Source: Cinclus cinclus | Taxonomy: Eukaryota > Chordata > Aves > Passeriformes > Cinclidae | Direction: 5' to 3' | Assembly: GCF_963662255.1 (NCBI RefSeq) | Contig: NC_085055.1 | Span: 7,603,602-7,667,601, forward strand | Length of the DNA: 64,000 nucleotides | Part shown: one piece after another, positions 1 to 14,041 of the stretch | How the letters are laid out: each line of letters begins with the position of its first letter | Position numbering within the stretch: position 1 is the first letter of the stretch | The notes under the pieces: generated by a model | Told to the model about the DNA's origin: nothing | The model's database searches: none | The model's input: only the letters and a program-made list of their open reading frames with translations | Program-made: the position numbers and the translations under genes

Positions 1-3000
1 ATGATGTGACAGTGTTGCTTATTGCACCAGGAAGATGATAGCACAGTGTAGGTCACAGTCAAATTTGATTACCCAGGAACATCTTCCCCAAGGATGCAGT
101 GATGATGCTTTAGACAGGAACGGGGTAGAATAATTATCCACATACCAATATCTGCCAATTTCATTCATTTACCAGAGGCACAAACAAAATAGTAACTTAC
201 ATTCAAGTTCAGGGGAAAATAAAACTATGGCTGATTTAGGTTTGGTCTAAAGAATTGGTGTAAAAAGGCACAAGAACAATTTAATTTTTTTACCACCTGT
301 GGTTTAAGAGATTCCCAGAAATTACTCTGGACAGTACACACTCCAAATCCACTTTGATTAATTTTTTTTTCATTGTTTTATTTCCTTTTGTCTTCAGTGA
401 CCAAGAAAATTTGGCATTGAACAGGGACTACCCCATCTTAATTTATAACTCTTCAGTTTCATATTATGGCCTTCAGGTTAAGTACTCACACAAACATGGT
501 TGAGCTGTGAGCTTTGACAGTGAATCAGTGTCAGAAAGTTTAATTGTGAAATGATTTTCAAGGAGATAAAAATCTGTCCTTTGCTTTCGGCACTTTTCTA
601 CCAGGGATAACTGTGGTTCTGTGCAAGGGTTCTCCTCTGTCTCTCTCCAAATGTGCTTTCCAAACACTGCTATGCCTACTAAGTATTTACCTATAATTGA
701 AGTTTCAAAGTGCCATTTTTTGTACGGAAAAACTGAGGCAGACAAGGGCTGAGTGACAGCATTACCTCTAGGTGTGGTTTGCTGCTTTAGCAGTATGTTT
801 GGAGTTTATCGAAGATTTCCCCTGTCAATGCCTTGCAACAGCTTTTTTTAAGTGGTGGCTCGTGTTACTGCATTCTGGATTTCATGGCCTTTTTAGATCG
901 CCCTTCACCTCTTAATAACAGCTGTCTCCACAAAATGAATTTTGGACAAACTCTCCACTGCAGGGTCCATTCTTACTACCATCAGTATCACAGTTCTGTG
1001 ATTTCAGTAGGATGATGATTAGAACTTAATGCTTCCTCCCCACAGCACTCCAGCCTCTGAGCCCTGTTGCGTGATGTTCTGTCACTCTACTGAAGAAGTT
1101 TGGCTCAGTTATTGTTTTTGCTGCTCTTCTAGAAAATCAAGCTGCACATTAGTAGCTCTCAGGTGGAAGATAACTCTGTGCCATAAACAAAGTCATGGCA
1201 ATAACATACATGTACCATTTCTCATATATAGGTATTAAATAATACAGCATCAGGAAACATCTGCTCTTGACTTCTGTTTTCTGAGGTAGTGAGATCTCTG
1301 TCTTGGGGGGGAAAACATAAAACCAAACAAATAGTAATAAAGAAAAGGCAAACACTCCATCAGGGTCAGGAGTGTGTGGCTGTGGTGCAAATTGACTCTG
1401 CCAGCTTCTGCACTGCATTCAGGAGCCAGTCTCTGCTCTGACGTGCTGAGGACCTCCTGCTCTCTAGTTTTTCAGCTGTACTCTTGGGCATATTGCTTTT
1501 GTCCTTGTCAGTGGCTAAAGGTATCTGAGAACAGACTGCTGGGTCTGTTGATCTTGGAAATTATTTGGACTAAGGCCACTAATAGAAAATTACAGAGGTT
1601 TTGTAATATGGAAGAGAAATGAGGTCAAACCCATTGCCTGAGCCATGACCTACCAGCTTGCCTGTTCCTGAAAATGTTTCCTTTGCATGACAGGTCCTCC
1701 TTAGCATTTCTACTCACCCTCTTCCTCAGGGTAGGAAAAGCAGCTGAAAAACCTCACTGTAAGAGATTTTTAGACATATTACAGGGTTTTATGCTCCCAG
1801 TTCCCATTGATTTTCAATTCAATTTTCACTTAGATGAAATTCAATAGGAATAAAATACCTAATTCCTTTATGCCATTGAGAGCCTTCTGTCCTGGGTCTT
1901 ATGGTAGGCTGTGGAATGAGTGAGCATTGGCTGTTAGTGGGATGTGACAAGCATTAAGAAATAAGAGATTGGATCAGAGTATTTCATGGGACTTTATACA
2001 AATCTAAGCAATTGGCATTTCATATAAAGGAGAAGGAAAAAAATTACTAGTAAAGACATGGTGATAGCAGTTTCTCAAAGAACAGATCCCAAAGGCACAA
2101 GCAGAAACTGTGCCATTGCAGGGGATGACAAGCTGTGTACTGAGACATCTTTTGTTAACATATGAGACTTAGCCAATGACTCAAAAAGGAATCAGATTTT
2201 TAATGACAAGCCTAAGGGACTATGATGAGCCTACAGAGACAGAATGAAAGTAATCAAGACACAAAAATGAGATATGACCAGAAAGTTGCATGAAACTGCA
2301 CTGAATGAGCATTCAAAGCAGTAGGAACACCAAGCTACAGGCTTGCTAGTCTGCAGAAGATGGTGATGACAGTGACAAATAAAGTTGAAGATGAAAGAGT
2401 ACCTAATACCTGCAATATATAGTAGACTTTTGAAAAACCAGCTGGGAGGAGATGGCTACCACAAATAATATAAATTACAACAAGGTGTGGAAGATTTGCA
2501 ATTTTTTGCAAGTCATCTTCTAGTATCTCACATATTGCATGGACCCTCATCTAGACCACTGATCACAGGCTGAGAAATAGTAAACAGCATGGCCGCCCAG
2601 AGTCCCTGGCAGACCTTTTCTTTGTCTATGATGAGTTATTTCCATTTTCATGGGGACATAGATGGTAGAGATGGCCTCTTCCTCACTCCCATTTCACCCC
2701 TTCCTAGAGTAGCTCTTAAAACTTTTCTTTACTGTGTTAGTTGCACAGCTGATTCTTTCTTTCTTTCTGTAGTTATCTTCTCAGTTTAGTCCTATAGATT
2801 TTCTCTTTCCAAATTGCGTTGTTCTTCAGCTTCCTCAGTGTAATACTTGCTGTTAGCCATCCCTTACTCATTAGAAATCTCCTCATGACAGTTTCTGAAT
2901 CAAGGAGAGACCTGAAAGGTGGTGCTGGTTTGTGTTATGTTGGCACTGACTACAGGAAAGATAAAGTAACCCCAGGCTTCTGTGAGGTTCTGTGCATCTG

Positions 3001-3984
3001 TAAAAGTCAATATGCTGATGAGGACCAAAGACGGAATTCCTTCCTGATCCATTCCGCCAGTTACCTCAAGGGCAGACACAAGTACTTCAGCAAAACAGCA
3101 CTTAGGTTTTCAGTCTGTTTTTCACACTTTTTTAATGGAAAAACAATCTCAAAATGCTATTATTTTTCATTATTAAAATTCCATTTTCAAACAGTGATTT
3201 TTTTAATATTTTTTTTTCCTGGCTAAAAATGTGCAACAAGTTGTTTTTAAAAATTCAGAAACATTGTGCTGGAAGTGAAACTTTTCAGTTCCAAACATAC
3301 CAAAGCCCTTTAAAATTTCCTTTTTCTTTCTTTGGAAGAATATTTAATTTATCAACTATAAATGCCAGGAGTGGTGTTAACTTTTGTGTGTTAAAACCCT
3401 GATTAGATTAAGTTGAATTGTACTTTGCATGTTCTCTCAAGCTAATTCCCATGATCACCATGCTTTAAAACCTTTATTAGAGGGTTTTGTTAGTGATAAC
3501 AACTTTACTGTTGTTATTCATCTGACAAGAAGAGTGGATTCAAACATACCCTTCTTTCAAAGCTGTGTTTGTCACTGACCTCACATGTTGAACCGAGAAG
3601 AGAATTGGTTTCTAAGCACTGCGCTGTGTGCAATGCCAAGAAAACTGGAGAGTTCTGACTCGCATCCTTCTAAGAGAGGTGATGTGAGAACCTTTTTGTC
3701 TATGTGTGTTACATCCATCAGAGCCCAAAATACTTGGGTGTTGTTAAAAGATATAGAGATTCAAAACTGCTTATTGTCTCTCTAGTGAGGAGTTGTCAAG
3801 ATGAAATGAAGGAGGCAGCACTGTGGAGAAAGAAATATTGGGATCTCGTTTTGAAAGAGGAGGTTATGCCTAGAGATGAGGAAACTTCCTTCTTTGATTC
3901 ATGAGGAAAGTGAAAAGAGGATGACTGGTTAGGTGGCAGTCTGTTGATTATGCTATATTTTCAGGACAGTAAAGTTGAGGATGC
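1..3984. other. Gene-free AT-rich DNA
   Basis: No supported gene apart from the MIR-like trace near 0.7 kb. All open frames are short, unrelated to families I recognise and consistent with chance. The segment at about 1.95-2.35 kb has faint words suggestive of very old LINE sequence (a phrase near GCATTTCATATAAAGGAGAA), too weak to call. Confidence 0.7.
705..780 (-). repeat. MIR-like SINE remnant
   Basis: The plus strand reads a degraded copy of the MIR core in reverse orientation: CCATTTTTTGTACGGAAAAA then CTGAGGCAGACAAGGGCTGAGTGACAG. This parallels the familiar MIR words for a gapped CATTTTACAGATG, GAAACTGAGGCACAGAG and AAGTGACTTGCC. Short and diverged. Confidence 0.4.
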
Positions 3985-4600
3985 TTAGCAGGACTGGCTG
4001 AAGGATCTTATGAAACTCAATGAGTCCTCCTTAACTATCCTGTGAAATTCAGCTTGATAAGTGTTAAAGTGATGCATCTGTGAATAATCAAAACTTTGCA
4101 GATAAAATTATGGGCTTTCAGCCATTTTACCACCAAGGAATGAGATCTTGGGATGATAAAAGACAGGGCCATGAAAGAATCTGCTTAGTGATGTTCTTTG
4201 AATATTAGGAATAAATAGGAAGGGGATAGAAGATAAGTACAGAATATTTATGCCAGCATATAAATACATGGCACACCCACATCTTGCATATTGCCTGCCC
4301 CTACCTTTTCAAAAGCTTCACAAAAGGGCAACAAGGATGATCACAGGAACAGAGAGATTTCCATTAAAAAGAAACTAAGCAAAGTAGACTCTTTGTATGC
4401 CTAGAAAAGGAGACTTGGGGGAGATGATGAAGGTATCTATACTAAAGCACCATACACAAAGAGGTTCCCTCACGCGGTTTGTGCGCAGTCTTTGCCAGGA
4501 CAAGAAATGAAGGCAAGATGACAGATGTGGCAGCTGGAAAAGAAGCAAAAGCAGATCTTTAAACATAACATAACATAATTAAGCAACCACAGGGTACTGT
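3985..4600 (+). mobile_element. Decayed CR1-like LINE fragment
   Basis: Sense-strand remnant resembling the distal ORF2 of turtle/crocodile-type CR1 elements as I recall them. It has ordered matches: GTGATGCATCTGTGAATAAT, AATGAGATCTTGGGATGATA, ATAAATACATGGCACACCCA then CATCTTGCATATTGC, AAAAGGGCAACAAGGATGAT, and GGAGACTTGGGGGAGATGAT. Many stops and indels; no coding capacity. The same TATAAATcCATgGcaCaCC block recurs in the second copy at 7,255. Ends are approximate. Confidence 0.7.
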
Positions 4601-6464
4601 CAGAGTTTAACGTTTCTATGGGTTCAAGGGAAGCTTGAACAAGTTCCCAAAAGGGAAATCCAAAGAGGTTAAAAATACACATGAACCTCATCTGGCTGGA
4701 GCTGTCTGAGACTCAGATTGGTGGAAGCTGGAAGAGCTTTTGGGGGAAATGTTATTCCTTTCTCCTTCTATCCTTCTCTAGGCACTTGCTTCTGGCTGCT
4801 GGATGAGGCAGTGCCTGGACAGGGGGATGCTTGGTCTCACCCAGCACAGCCATTTTCTGTTCTCATGGTACCAGGCATTTCTGTCCTGAGCTCACACTTT
4901 CTTTCCATATCTAAATGAAGGACCCGTCAGAAACTGAAGCACAAGTAGCCTGGGCAAATAGTTTCAATGCTGAAATCTCTATATTCTTTTTGAGTAAATC
5001 TTCCTCTTTAGCTAAACTACAAATGGGTCTGTCTACCAGTGTTCCTACTGGGCAATCAGAGGGAAATACTGACAATCAGAGGAGTGTTTTTAAAGCAACC
5101 CAGTTCAGATTAATAAGATTTTTTTAACTGTAGGGAATTCCATGAAAAATTTATCAGTGTATAATACTGAACAATCTCTTCAGGAGACTTTAATTTCTTC
5201 TTCTAATCTTTTCATCTCAATCTGCTGGGTCAGCTTTGCACTTCTCCTTGTGTGCACAATGGGGAACAATGTTTAGCTGATGACAGAAATGCAGGATGGG
5301 GATTAAGTACCCCCCAAGCTTTCTGTATTTTAGTAATGGTGTTGAATATTCCCCAGTCCCTGGTTTTACTCCCCTCCTACTCTTCCAATAAATTAACTCA
5401 TAAATCTGAAAATCAAGACATAGCTTCACTGGGCAGGGAAAATACACCCTGCAAATTTTCCTAAATACCCCTTTAGAAAAGGCTTAACTTTGATTATTAT
5501 AATTGATTATCTTAATCCCCTGAGTGTCAGAATTCTGCATTACACTCAGCATGTAATTTGATGAGAAGATGGATTTGGCAACAGTCTTAGGTGTCCTCAC
5601 CTCACCACTCCCACGCACCCACTCATTTCTGGTCCATGGCCCAGGTTTGCTTCCTAGATAGAGCTTCAAAATCAAGTTAATCTAAATATTCTCTGCTGTT
5701 AAAATACCAGTTATACCATGGGCTTTATCTCTGTCTTCCCTTCTCCCTGTGACAGCACAAGTGTAATGGAACTGTGTGGTCAGAGAAAGTTGAGAAGCTT
5801 CTTACAAGGGCCAGTTTTCAGCCTGATCAACTCACAATATATCTGAGCACTGGTGCCAGCATGTGACAAGAAAGGGTGGCATTCTGCTAGATGATAACTC
5901 AGACCTGGGAAAGTTCAAGCCTACCATGAAGTTCCACCTCCTGTGGTGCGTTGCTTTTAGGGCTGAATGGTAAGCCAGAGCCTTGAGTCAATCTAGATAA
6001 CAAGTAATTTAACAAACAGTCCTCAAAAGAAGTTGAAAATCAACTTAAACAAGGAATAAAAAGTAATAACATTCTTTTTCTTCAAACACATCAGGAGTGT
6101 GATTACTGACACAAAATCTCTAAGATGCTCAAGGCATGAAAGGAACATTTAAGAAATATAAAGCCACAGCAGAAAAGCTGTGATTTTTTTTGCACCTGTG
6201 CTTACCATGGGGGAAGCTGCTGAGAATCCCGTCCCAGAATCCTAATTTGTTGAATACATTTTAGAATTTGCTTCAAATTGAAGCGTCCATAAATAGTTTA
6301 TAGAGTAAATGAACAAAAGAAGCTATAAAAAATCATCAGTAATAGACATTCACTTGGAAATTCTAAAGTAATTCAGGAGAGAAGGAGGTGATTGTGGTGT
6401 ACAGCTTCTCATCTCAAATAATTTTGAGCCAGAGGACTGAAATCTGACTAATACAGCAACAGAT
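4601..6464. other. Gene-free AT-rich DNA between CR1 remnants
   Basis: No gene, RNA or clear repeat is seen. Open frames of 60-76 residues occur on both strands with no recognisable domain. Confidence 0.7.
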
Positions 6465-7798
6465 TTTAAAATGGCATTCAGGCAGATCCAGGAAGCTGCA
6501 TCCCAGTAAACCTGACATCTGTGCTAGGAAAATGAGTAGCAATTATAACAAATAATAGAAATTGTGTAATCAGAATAATTATGTCATATTTTGAAGTTTT
6601 GTGTGTAAGTTTTAAAATGTAAGTCCTGGCCTAGCTGTATATTCAAATTTTCTGAAGGTATCTACTAGTAGGAGAACACAGGAGACCCAGCTGAGATCAC
6701 CTGCTTGAGTGTTCAAAAGGGGTTTAACAAAGTTCATCCCCAAAAGCCTTTAAGAAAATAAAATACTCTGGAACAAAAAGGAAGATGCTCACATCAATAA
6801 GTAACTAGTGGGCATAGAAAGCAGGGTAGAGAAATAAATGGTCAGTGCTCACAGGAGAGGTAGGTCATCCTAAAAACCCTGTGGAGATCTGTGCTATTCA
6901 ACATATTCATAAGTGGTCTGAAAATATAAAAGTGAATAGTGAGGGAACAGAATCTGCTGATAGTACCAAGTTACTCAGAAAAGTTAAGAGAAGAATCAGC
7001 TATAGTGTATTGAGAAAGATCTTACAATGCTGGCAATAATGGGGGAGGGGGGGAAATACATTCAGTGCAGACAAATGCACACAGGAAAAATAACTCTATC
7101 TTTACATATAAAGTGATGGGTTGAGAACTAACCATCACTTCTCAGAAATGAGATCTTGAAGTAAATGGATACTTCTGCAAAACTGTCACATCAAGAACAG
7201 TTGAACCAAAATTTTAAGAATAGAGAACAAAATAAAAGCCATCATTACGACAGTATATAAATCCATTGCACACCTACATCTTGAATATTCTGTGCAGTAC
7301 CAGCCTCCTCAGATGAGAAAGAACAGAGCAAAGCCAGAAAGTGTTGAAAGACAGATGGCAAGAATGGTCACCATGACAGAATGAGTTTAAGGGGTACGAC
7401 CTACAAAGATGGGCTAAGAAAATTGAGGCTGTTCAGTCTGGAGAAGAGAAGGTTGTGTGGAGACATCACAGCACTTTCCAGTATCTGAAGGGACTACAGG
7501 GAAGTCAGAGAGGGACTCTTCATCAGGACCTGTAGTGACAGGACAAGGAATAATGGACACAGATTGAAAGAGGGGAAATTCTGGTTAGGTGTTAGGAAGA
7601 AATTTTTTATTGTGAGAATGGTGAGACATTGGAACATGTTGCTCAGGGAGGCTGTGGATGCCCCAGTCCTGGCACGTGTTTAAAGATAGGTTGGAAAAGG
7701 CCTTGAGCAACCTGGTCTAGTGGGAGATGGGGTGGGACTAAATGGTCCTTGAAGTCCATCCAAACCCCTTGATATGCTATGGTTCTGTGACCCAATGA
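6465..7798 (+). mobile_element. Decayed CR1 LINE, distal ORF2 plus bird-type 3' end
   Basis: About 1.3 kb with ordered similarity to CR1 reverse-transcriptase DNA: AAACCTGACATCTGTGCTAG, GGTTTAACAAAGTTCATCCC, AAATGGTCAGTGCTCACAGG, CTGTGCTATTCAACATATTC then ATAAGTGGTCTG (the FINDL region), and ATAGTACCAAGTTACTCAG (the FADDTK region). From 7,420 it is the classic avian 3' end: TTCAGTCTGGAGAAGAGAAG, GTGACAGGACAAGGAATAAT, GAGCAACCTGGTCTAGTGGG, ending near TATGCTATGGTTCTGTGA. Frameshifted throughout, so not active. Confidence 0.85.
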
Positions 7799-9559
7799 CC
7801 AGGACCAGCAAGCTGGAAGGGATAAGGATATGACCAGCGCTGGGGCAGGTTGAGACAGCTCTGCATCTTGACCAGTTCCAAAGCTTGTTTTGCAGTATCA
7901 GAACAGATACATTAGCACAGCTGAGGAGATGGTGAGTTTCCAGCATGCAAACAGGAGTGAGGCAGAAATCCTGAAAGTGCCTTGCTGAGTCACAACACAG
8001 AAGGTTAGAGGTACAACCCAGGTGCTGATGCCTAAGAAGCAGAGCACACTGGAGGATTTACAGGGCACTCTGTGCAGCTGACTCTCATCAGATGCTTTAG
8101 GATGTCTCTGCAGTCAACGGACAATAAATCTTTCCTTTTGGGCCATGAAGACCACCTAAATCAGGATCCTGTTCTGGACTCCAAAAGACCCTCTCTATCT
8201 CCATTAATTAGAAAGGTGGAGATTAGATGTGCACCTAACACCCTGCTAGGCCTGTGTGGCTGGAGCATTCCTGTGGATGGATCTCTGGAAAGCAGCTGCT
8301 GTCACGTTATGACTCCTGTTGATGGGTTGATGCAGAGGACAGAAAGCTTCAAATTCTGGCAGAGGCCTTGCTCGTGTCACAATTACAAAACTGTGAGCAG
8401 GAGTCAAAGCTGTGGCCCGGCACCATAAATCTGGGTGGGGATGTTCAGAATCAGAGCTGTAACCAAACACCAGTTACTTCTGTCCTGTACAGAAAGGACA
8501 TCCCTGCATCTCGGCATATATTCCGTGCTTTAGGAGTTGCTCTTACAACAACTCCTTTATAAACCACTGACATACTCCAGACATAGCACACCCATATTTG
8601 TTTTCTGTCTGAGCACTGTAGTAGAAAACAGCCCATGATGGGACCTATGGAGGCTACCTGGAGTTAAAGGTGTGGCAGCAGCATCTCAAACTATCTTTCG
8701 TTCTGAAACATTCCCCAAAAGCAGTGTGAGTTCACTAAGTTTTTCCACCCATAGTTTTAAGGTGTGTATTTTTCACAGGAGTTTTAATTTTTCCAAGTTT
8801 TTCCAACTGAAACAGGAAACCTCTAGACATATTGAGGGAAGAGTTTCTCCCCAAATCTCCAAATATGCTGACAAAGGGCAGCAACAACTTAATTTTAAAA
8901 TAAATTCACTTTATTTTGGAGTAATATTTGCCTCCTTTCCCTTTTTTAAGGTTGTGTTCCTTCAGTTGCTTCAATTCATTTCGTCTCACCATTTTATTTT
9001 ATTTTTTATTGTTTTACTGTCCTTTTGCCTTCAGTCCTTTTCCTACACCACAGTCCTTCCTAAGGAGAAAATGAAAGTGAGAGAAGCTGGAGATCAGGGC
9101 AGATTTTTGAGCCATGACATTTGAGTCTTTAATTGAGTACAGACAATTTTGCCTATTTCTAATAGATATACCCTTTTTATATACCCCTTATAGTTCTAAT
9201 ACTATTTCTGCATTGGGAGCATAAATATGTAAAATTTAATATTAAAATTGCAATAGAAAGACAAAAAAACAGATGGAAATCAATGCTTCAGGGCAAGTAT
9301 AAGTTACCAGCCTCACTCAATCAGGCTGATTGTTCCTTTCTGCAACAGAATGTACCAGTCTTTCATGGTCAGTATTAGTCTAGAAGCTGATCACCAGGGG
9401 TTTTCTCCCTTGGTCATATTTGGGGGCTTTTGAGTGTTTTTTTTAGCATCCTCAGAAATGGCAGCGAATAATGCTGAATTTAGAGCAATTAGTCTGGTTT
9501 TACTATTGGGAGAGTAAATGCCCTTACCTGATTTACTAAGGAGTTAATAGCTTGTTAGA

Positions 9560-10210
9560 AGAGTTTTAGAATTTTTTATTCCCTGCCGGATATTGCACAC
9601 CTTGACTGTAACTTGCTCATTTTCTTTATCTGAAGGAGACGAACATGTTCTATGAAGAAAAATCTTTCTTGGCCATGCATTAACATCTGTGGTGGCTTAT
9701 TTAGTATCAAATAATTTTGTTTATAGTTCTTTGAATTATAATCAAATTGTTTCAGTACCTGTTTTGAAGTAGCTGAAAATTATTATGTAAAATTCATGCC
9801 TGGTGTCTTTTTAATAAACAACAACAAAAATCATTCAAATAAATGAAGCAATCAGCTCTGAACACTTGAATTTTCTTTAAAAATAGTTAAGTTAGTCTTA
9901 ACTCACAGATTTTGAAGACACTGTAATAAAGAATTATTGGAGGAAATATTGCTTTTACTGTTTTCAGATAATGCTTAATGTTGTTGCAAATTATAAAATT
10001 TAATTAGCTATATAAATGCCAGAGGAACAAATAATGTGCTATTGTCTTGATATCTTTCCAGAAATTAGTCTTTTAAAACAAATTTGCCATATTAATCATC
10101 TAAAAATATTTTTGATCACTGAATTAATAGTTTGCAGTCTGTTTTCAGGTATTCATTGCCATAGGTGATTGCCTCTTAATTACTACATGGGCGCTTTCTA
10201 TTCACTCTTA
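9560..10210 (+). promoter_or_regulatory. Very AT-rich block with homeodomain and SOX words
   Basis: Contains TTTTAATAAACAACAACAAA, AAATTTAATTAGCTATATAA, GAGGAACAAATAATG, ACTGAATTAATAGTTTG and CTCTTAATTACTACATGG. It may be a distal conserved element, but AT-rich DNA yields such words by chance, so support is weak. Confidence 0.2.
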
Positions 10211-13200
10211 TTAATTCATGTTTTCTGGCACAGTCCCAAAAGGCAGCCTTGCCCTATATCTTCTAATTACTTCTATAATTGAATTTGCCCACTTTTTCTA
10301 ACCTATTTTTTAAACTGACTGTGTTTGTTCATGGTTTATTGTGTCTTTTTTGTGTCAGTTCTCTGCAAGCAGAATGTACATTGATTCTTTCCTCGTTTCT
10401 CATTAATTTTCAAGAGCTTTGCTGCATGTCTGTTTTTTCAGCCTGTCAGACCTATTGCTAGACCAAAAAAAGATTCTTATTATTAAAGGTTAGGTAAAAT
10501 AGACTGAAGTTAATTAATTCATTAGTAACTCTGAGCCAATTACTGAAGCCTTCTCTTATTTATATACTTGTTAACAAGACAGAGATGAGAAAGGCCTATT
10601 ATAGGCACATGTCCTTCAGAAGTTGGGCAAACCCTCTGGAGCATATGCATTTAGTTCCACCAAAGAAAAAGAATTTATTCCAAAATGAAGACTTGAAGAT
10701 CTAACTGGCAAAGTCTTCATAAGCTGATGGACCTTCCTGTGGCCATCTGAATGTTGTTTTGGATTCTACCTTTTGATCACAAGGAATAAATTGTAGTCAT
10801 CAGCTTTAAAAATGCACACATAATATTTCGATATAAATATATTGACTTGCCAACTTCCCCAGAATTGTTTCTTGGGATGTTTGAGAATAGTTGAACAAAA
10901 AGAAATTACCCATGCATATCTCTGCAGTTAAGAGGGAAGTTGCTGATTTTGACTTCAGATGATTTCCTTGTGTTGATAAATGTAATGTGATATGTAGCTG
11001 GGAAGAAACCCCATTAATTTTTGGTAAATGCTCTGCAGGTTATGAACCTTACATGAGAGCTGAAGTCATGCAGAAGCTACAGACCTATAAATAAAATAGG
11101 GAAGGTACCCAATGGACCATTGATCAATGTCAGATGTTTACATTAATGACATCAATGCATATTTTAAGCATAGTATTCAAAACCTGACCTTATATTTCTT
11201 GAGGCTGAAGCACAACAAAACTCCGTTCTCTCTCACTGAATCCAATGTTGATACAAGTGTGTTGTTTTTAAAAGGGTTGCTCATAGTTTATTGTTGGGGG
11301 AAAACCTTTGGGGTTTTGTTTTCTCATAATTCAACATCTTGATCAGCGATTATTAGAATTAGAAATCAATTCTTTGTCAAGTGTCTTGCAAGCCTGGTGT
11401 GATATCTAGATTTGGAGGGAAATTATGCAAAGATTGAGGAATATTATATGAGCTTCTTAAGCAAATAAACAAAGCATGGATTTAGAAACATCTTTCACCC
11501 GCTTTATAAAATATAAATCCAAATCAATTTAAACAGGAAGAAAAATATGTTGGAACCACTGTGGAACAGAAAGCTTGGCCTAGCCCAGCCATGTGTGTTT
11601 TTAAGGAAAATTGGTCCGCAGCTCTAGGTTTAAAATCCTGAAGAAGGGCAGTTACTAAATTCTCTGGAAGTCCTACTCCTGTGCCAGGAGCAACCATAGA
11701 TTAAAATCTTCAACTACCACTATAGGAATTATTCTCCAATCCATAGTTATTTCTAACTTGAGAGATAATAGGAAGAGAAATTAAGGAATGCAACACCAAA
11801 CTACTTATGGTCACCAGCTGAGCCTGCTCACTAGGAGAAGGTCTGGGTACCATCACCATGCTGTGCCAAAATATCTTCTTGCCTCTGCATCCTCCTGGAA
11901 CACACACACAGAGCTTCCTCATGCCTCCCTGCATGCCATACAGCTCACTGCAGAATTGGGGTATTTATTACTCAATCTTACTCATTCACTCCCTTCCCAA
12001 AATTAGTTGGGAAATAACTGGCTAATTGAAACTGCTGATATCTTGATCAGTTCTGGATTATTTTTGGTAGGAAATTAATAAGTCATTAATTATGGAAGTG
12101 CTTGGGCTGCTCTGTAGTTAAAATAGCTTTGAGATTTTCCACTTCTCACTTCAGGCATTTGCTGCTTGATTTTGTGTGAATTACATGATGTGGGCTTGCC
12201 AAATTTATGTCGTTCATTTTTGGAATAGAAAGTTACTGGTTTTGAGAACTTTTCAAGTATATATTTTGATTTATTTTAGTTATTGGCAGTTAACTTTAGG
12301 ATTGTGTGTGAATGACAGACTTCAGATATTTGGATCCTTCCGGTAGAAACAATGTAAACAGGTTTTTGAGAATTTAATGAGACATTTAGACAGTTTAGAA
12401 GTGCAGTGAAATGAAATAAAAGAAATAGCACTTTATTTTATAACTAATGAACTCATCAGAATTAGTTCTGTTTTATGTAATAGTATTGAAACAATTTTTA
12501 CCACTATAAAGTGCATGCTATGATGAATCAGTCACTCAGCTGCCCCCCGTGATAACAATATGTTTGGTTTTGGCAGACCTGAAGGGTTCTGTCACCTCCA
12601 TTTGGACAGACCCTCGAATATTCAGTAAGGTTTTAAGGAAATGAGAGATGTGCTTCTGTGTCACCCCTTGTGTTATCAGAACTATGGTAACTTGGACATG
12701 TTGAAATTCAGACTGTCCATAGCAATAAGTTACAGGCTCTTTGATAGTGTGGATTGACAGTGACAATACCATCAAACCAAAATAACAGAGACTGTGGTGG
12801 TTACTCAAGGAGAACTGTGGATGGGACAGTAGCACCTTTTTCACTTTTCACAGGGCAATGCAACATAAGTCTAAAATGGTAAGAACAGCAGGGGGAAAAA
12901 GGAATGATTTTCTGTCTGAAAACTTCCTCATTTATCACTTTTGCAGTTCTTGCATGTTTTATAAATTTATTTCCATCCTTTACATCTGCACATGTTATGC
13001 TGCATTTGACTCTACTCCTGTAATATACACTGAATTGAAAAATTCACCGTTAGCTATTTCCTTTCATAGTTAACATTTGCTCTTCTTTCCTCTGAGTACC
13101 CTCTAACATGTCTTGAAAATATTGCTCTGCCTGCCATCCTTATCTCACTTCATGTGAATGCATTTCAGCTTCTGCACCAGCCACTGTAGTCCTTTTTAGT

Positions 13201-13369
13201 TAATTCTATATCCTTTCAGTAACTTCATGTAGTCATCAAGGAACTTGTGAGGAGTGTATTGACTTATAGGAACAAGCTTGTTTCTTCTGGCTTTTCCTTT
13301 AATTCATTATTGGTTCTGCTTTGTAGAACAGGCTGTGACCACAGGGAATGAATGGGCTCGGCTGGAGCT

Positions 13370-13445
13370 GTAAATCATAACCATCATTTACACACAGGGA
13401 AGCTGAGATTCCATGACTTTCCATATGTGACAAGGGAGGAGTGTA
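13370..13445 (-). repeat. Possible MIR-like SINE remnant
   Basis: Plus-strand words CATCATTTACACACAGGGAA, GCTGAGATTCCATGACTTTC and ATATGTGACA parallel the reverse complement of the MIR core (CATTTTACAGATGAGGAA, CTGAG, GACTTGCC, GGTCACA). Weaker than the copy near 0.7 kb. Confidence 0.3.
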
Positions 13446-14041
13446 GCAGAGGGAGCAGCACAGCACCTATTGCCTGTTGTATAATCCTGGGCTTTTAGTG
13501 TTGGTCCTTTCAGCCCTTTCTAGGACACACGTGGAGATATTAAAACACATACATATTGTCGTAGTGAGTAAAATCTTGTAGCTGTCCGTGCACTTTAAAA
13601 GTGTTTTCTAGGGGAAACACTTCAAAGTCTTTTCTGTTACTTTTAATTAAATTAGAAGTTAAATAACATTGTTTAATATCTTGGGTATTAGAACATTTCC
13701 TGTATATCAGAGGCTTACCTGAAAATGAGTCACCTGATTGAGTAAAAGACTGAATATCAACAACATTGATCAACCACATTCCTGCTTAAAATCATTAGAT
13801 CTCCCCTCCTCCAGCACCTGAAGCACAGCTTTAGGGAAACTTATGTCCCAGTTGTTCCCACATAAGCAAATTCAAGCATCGAGTCTTGCAAAACAGAGAG
13901 CAGTATTAAGATGTGTTCCATAAGCTGTTTCTTAGCTGATACTTCATTATCTTCCTAAGTAAGCCTCAAAAGTTTTAAGAAATATGTTTCCTCTTACTTT
14001 AATCCTGAAGAGAAGGGCTAACACTTTTCTTTTGCTTCCAG

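Larger units (their letters stand above)
7799..14041. other. Gene-free AT-rich DNA upstream of the first candidate exon
   Basis: Contains the AT-rich block at 9.56-10.21 kb and the faint MIR-like trace near 13.4 kb, both listed separately. The 150-codon frame at 8,672-9,124 has a low-complexity Phe/Ser composition and no domain. Nothing else is recognised. Confidence 0.7.

Noticed and set aside
8672..9124. 150-codon plus-strand frame
   Set aside because: Phe/Ser/Lys low-complexity composition, no domain; likely chance.
12854..12878. 25-base micro-exon between a good acceptor and ATG|GTAAGA donor
   Set aside because: Too short to favour over chance without transcript data.
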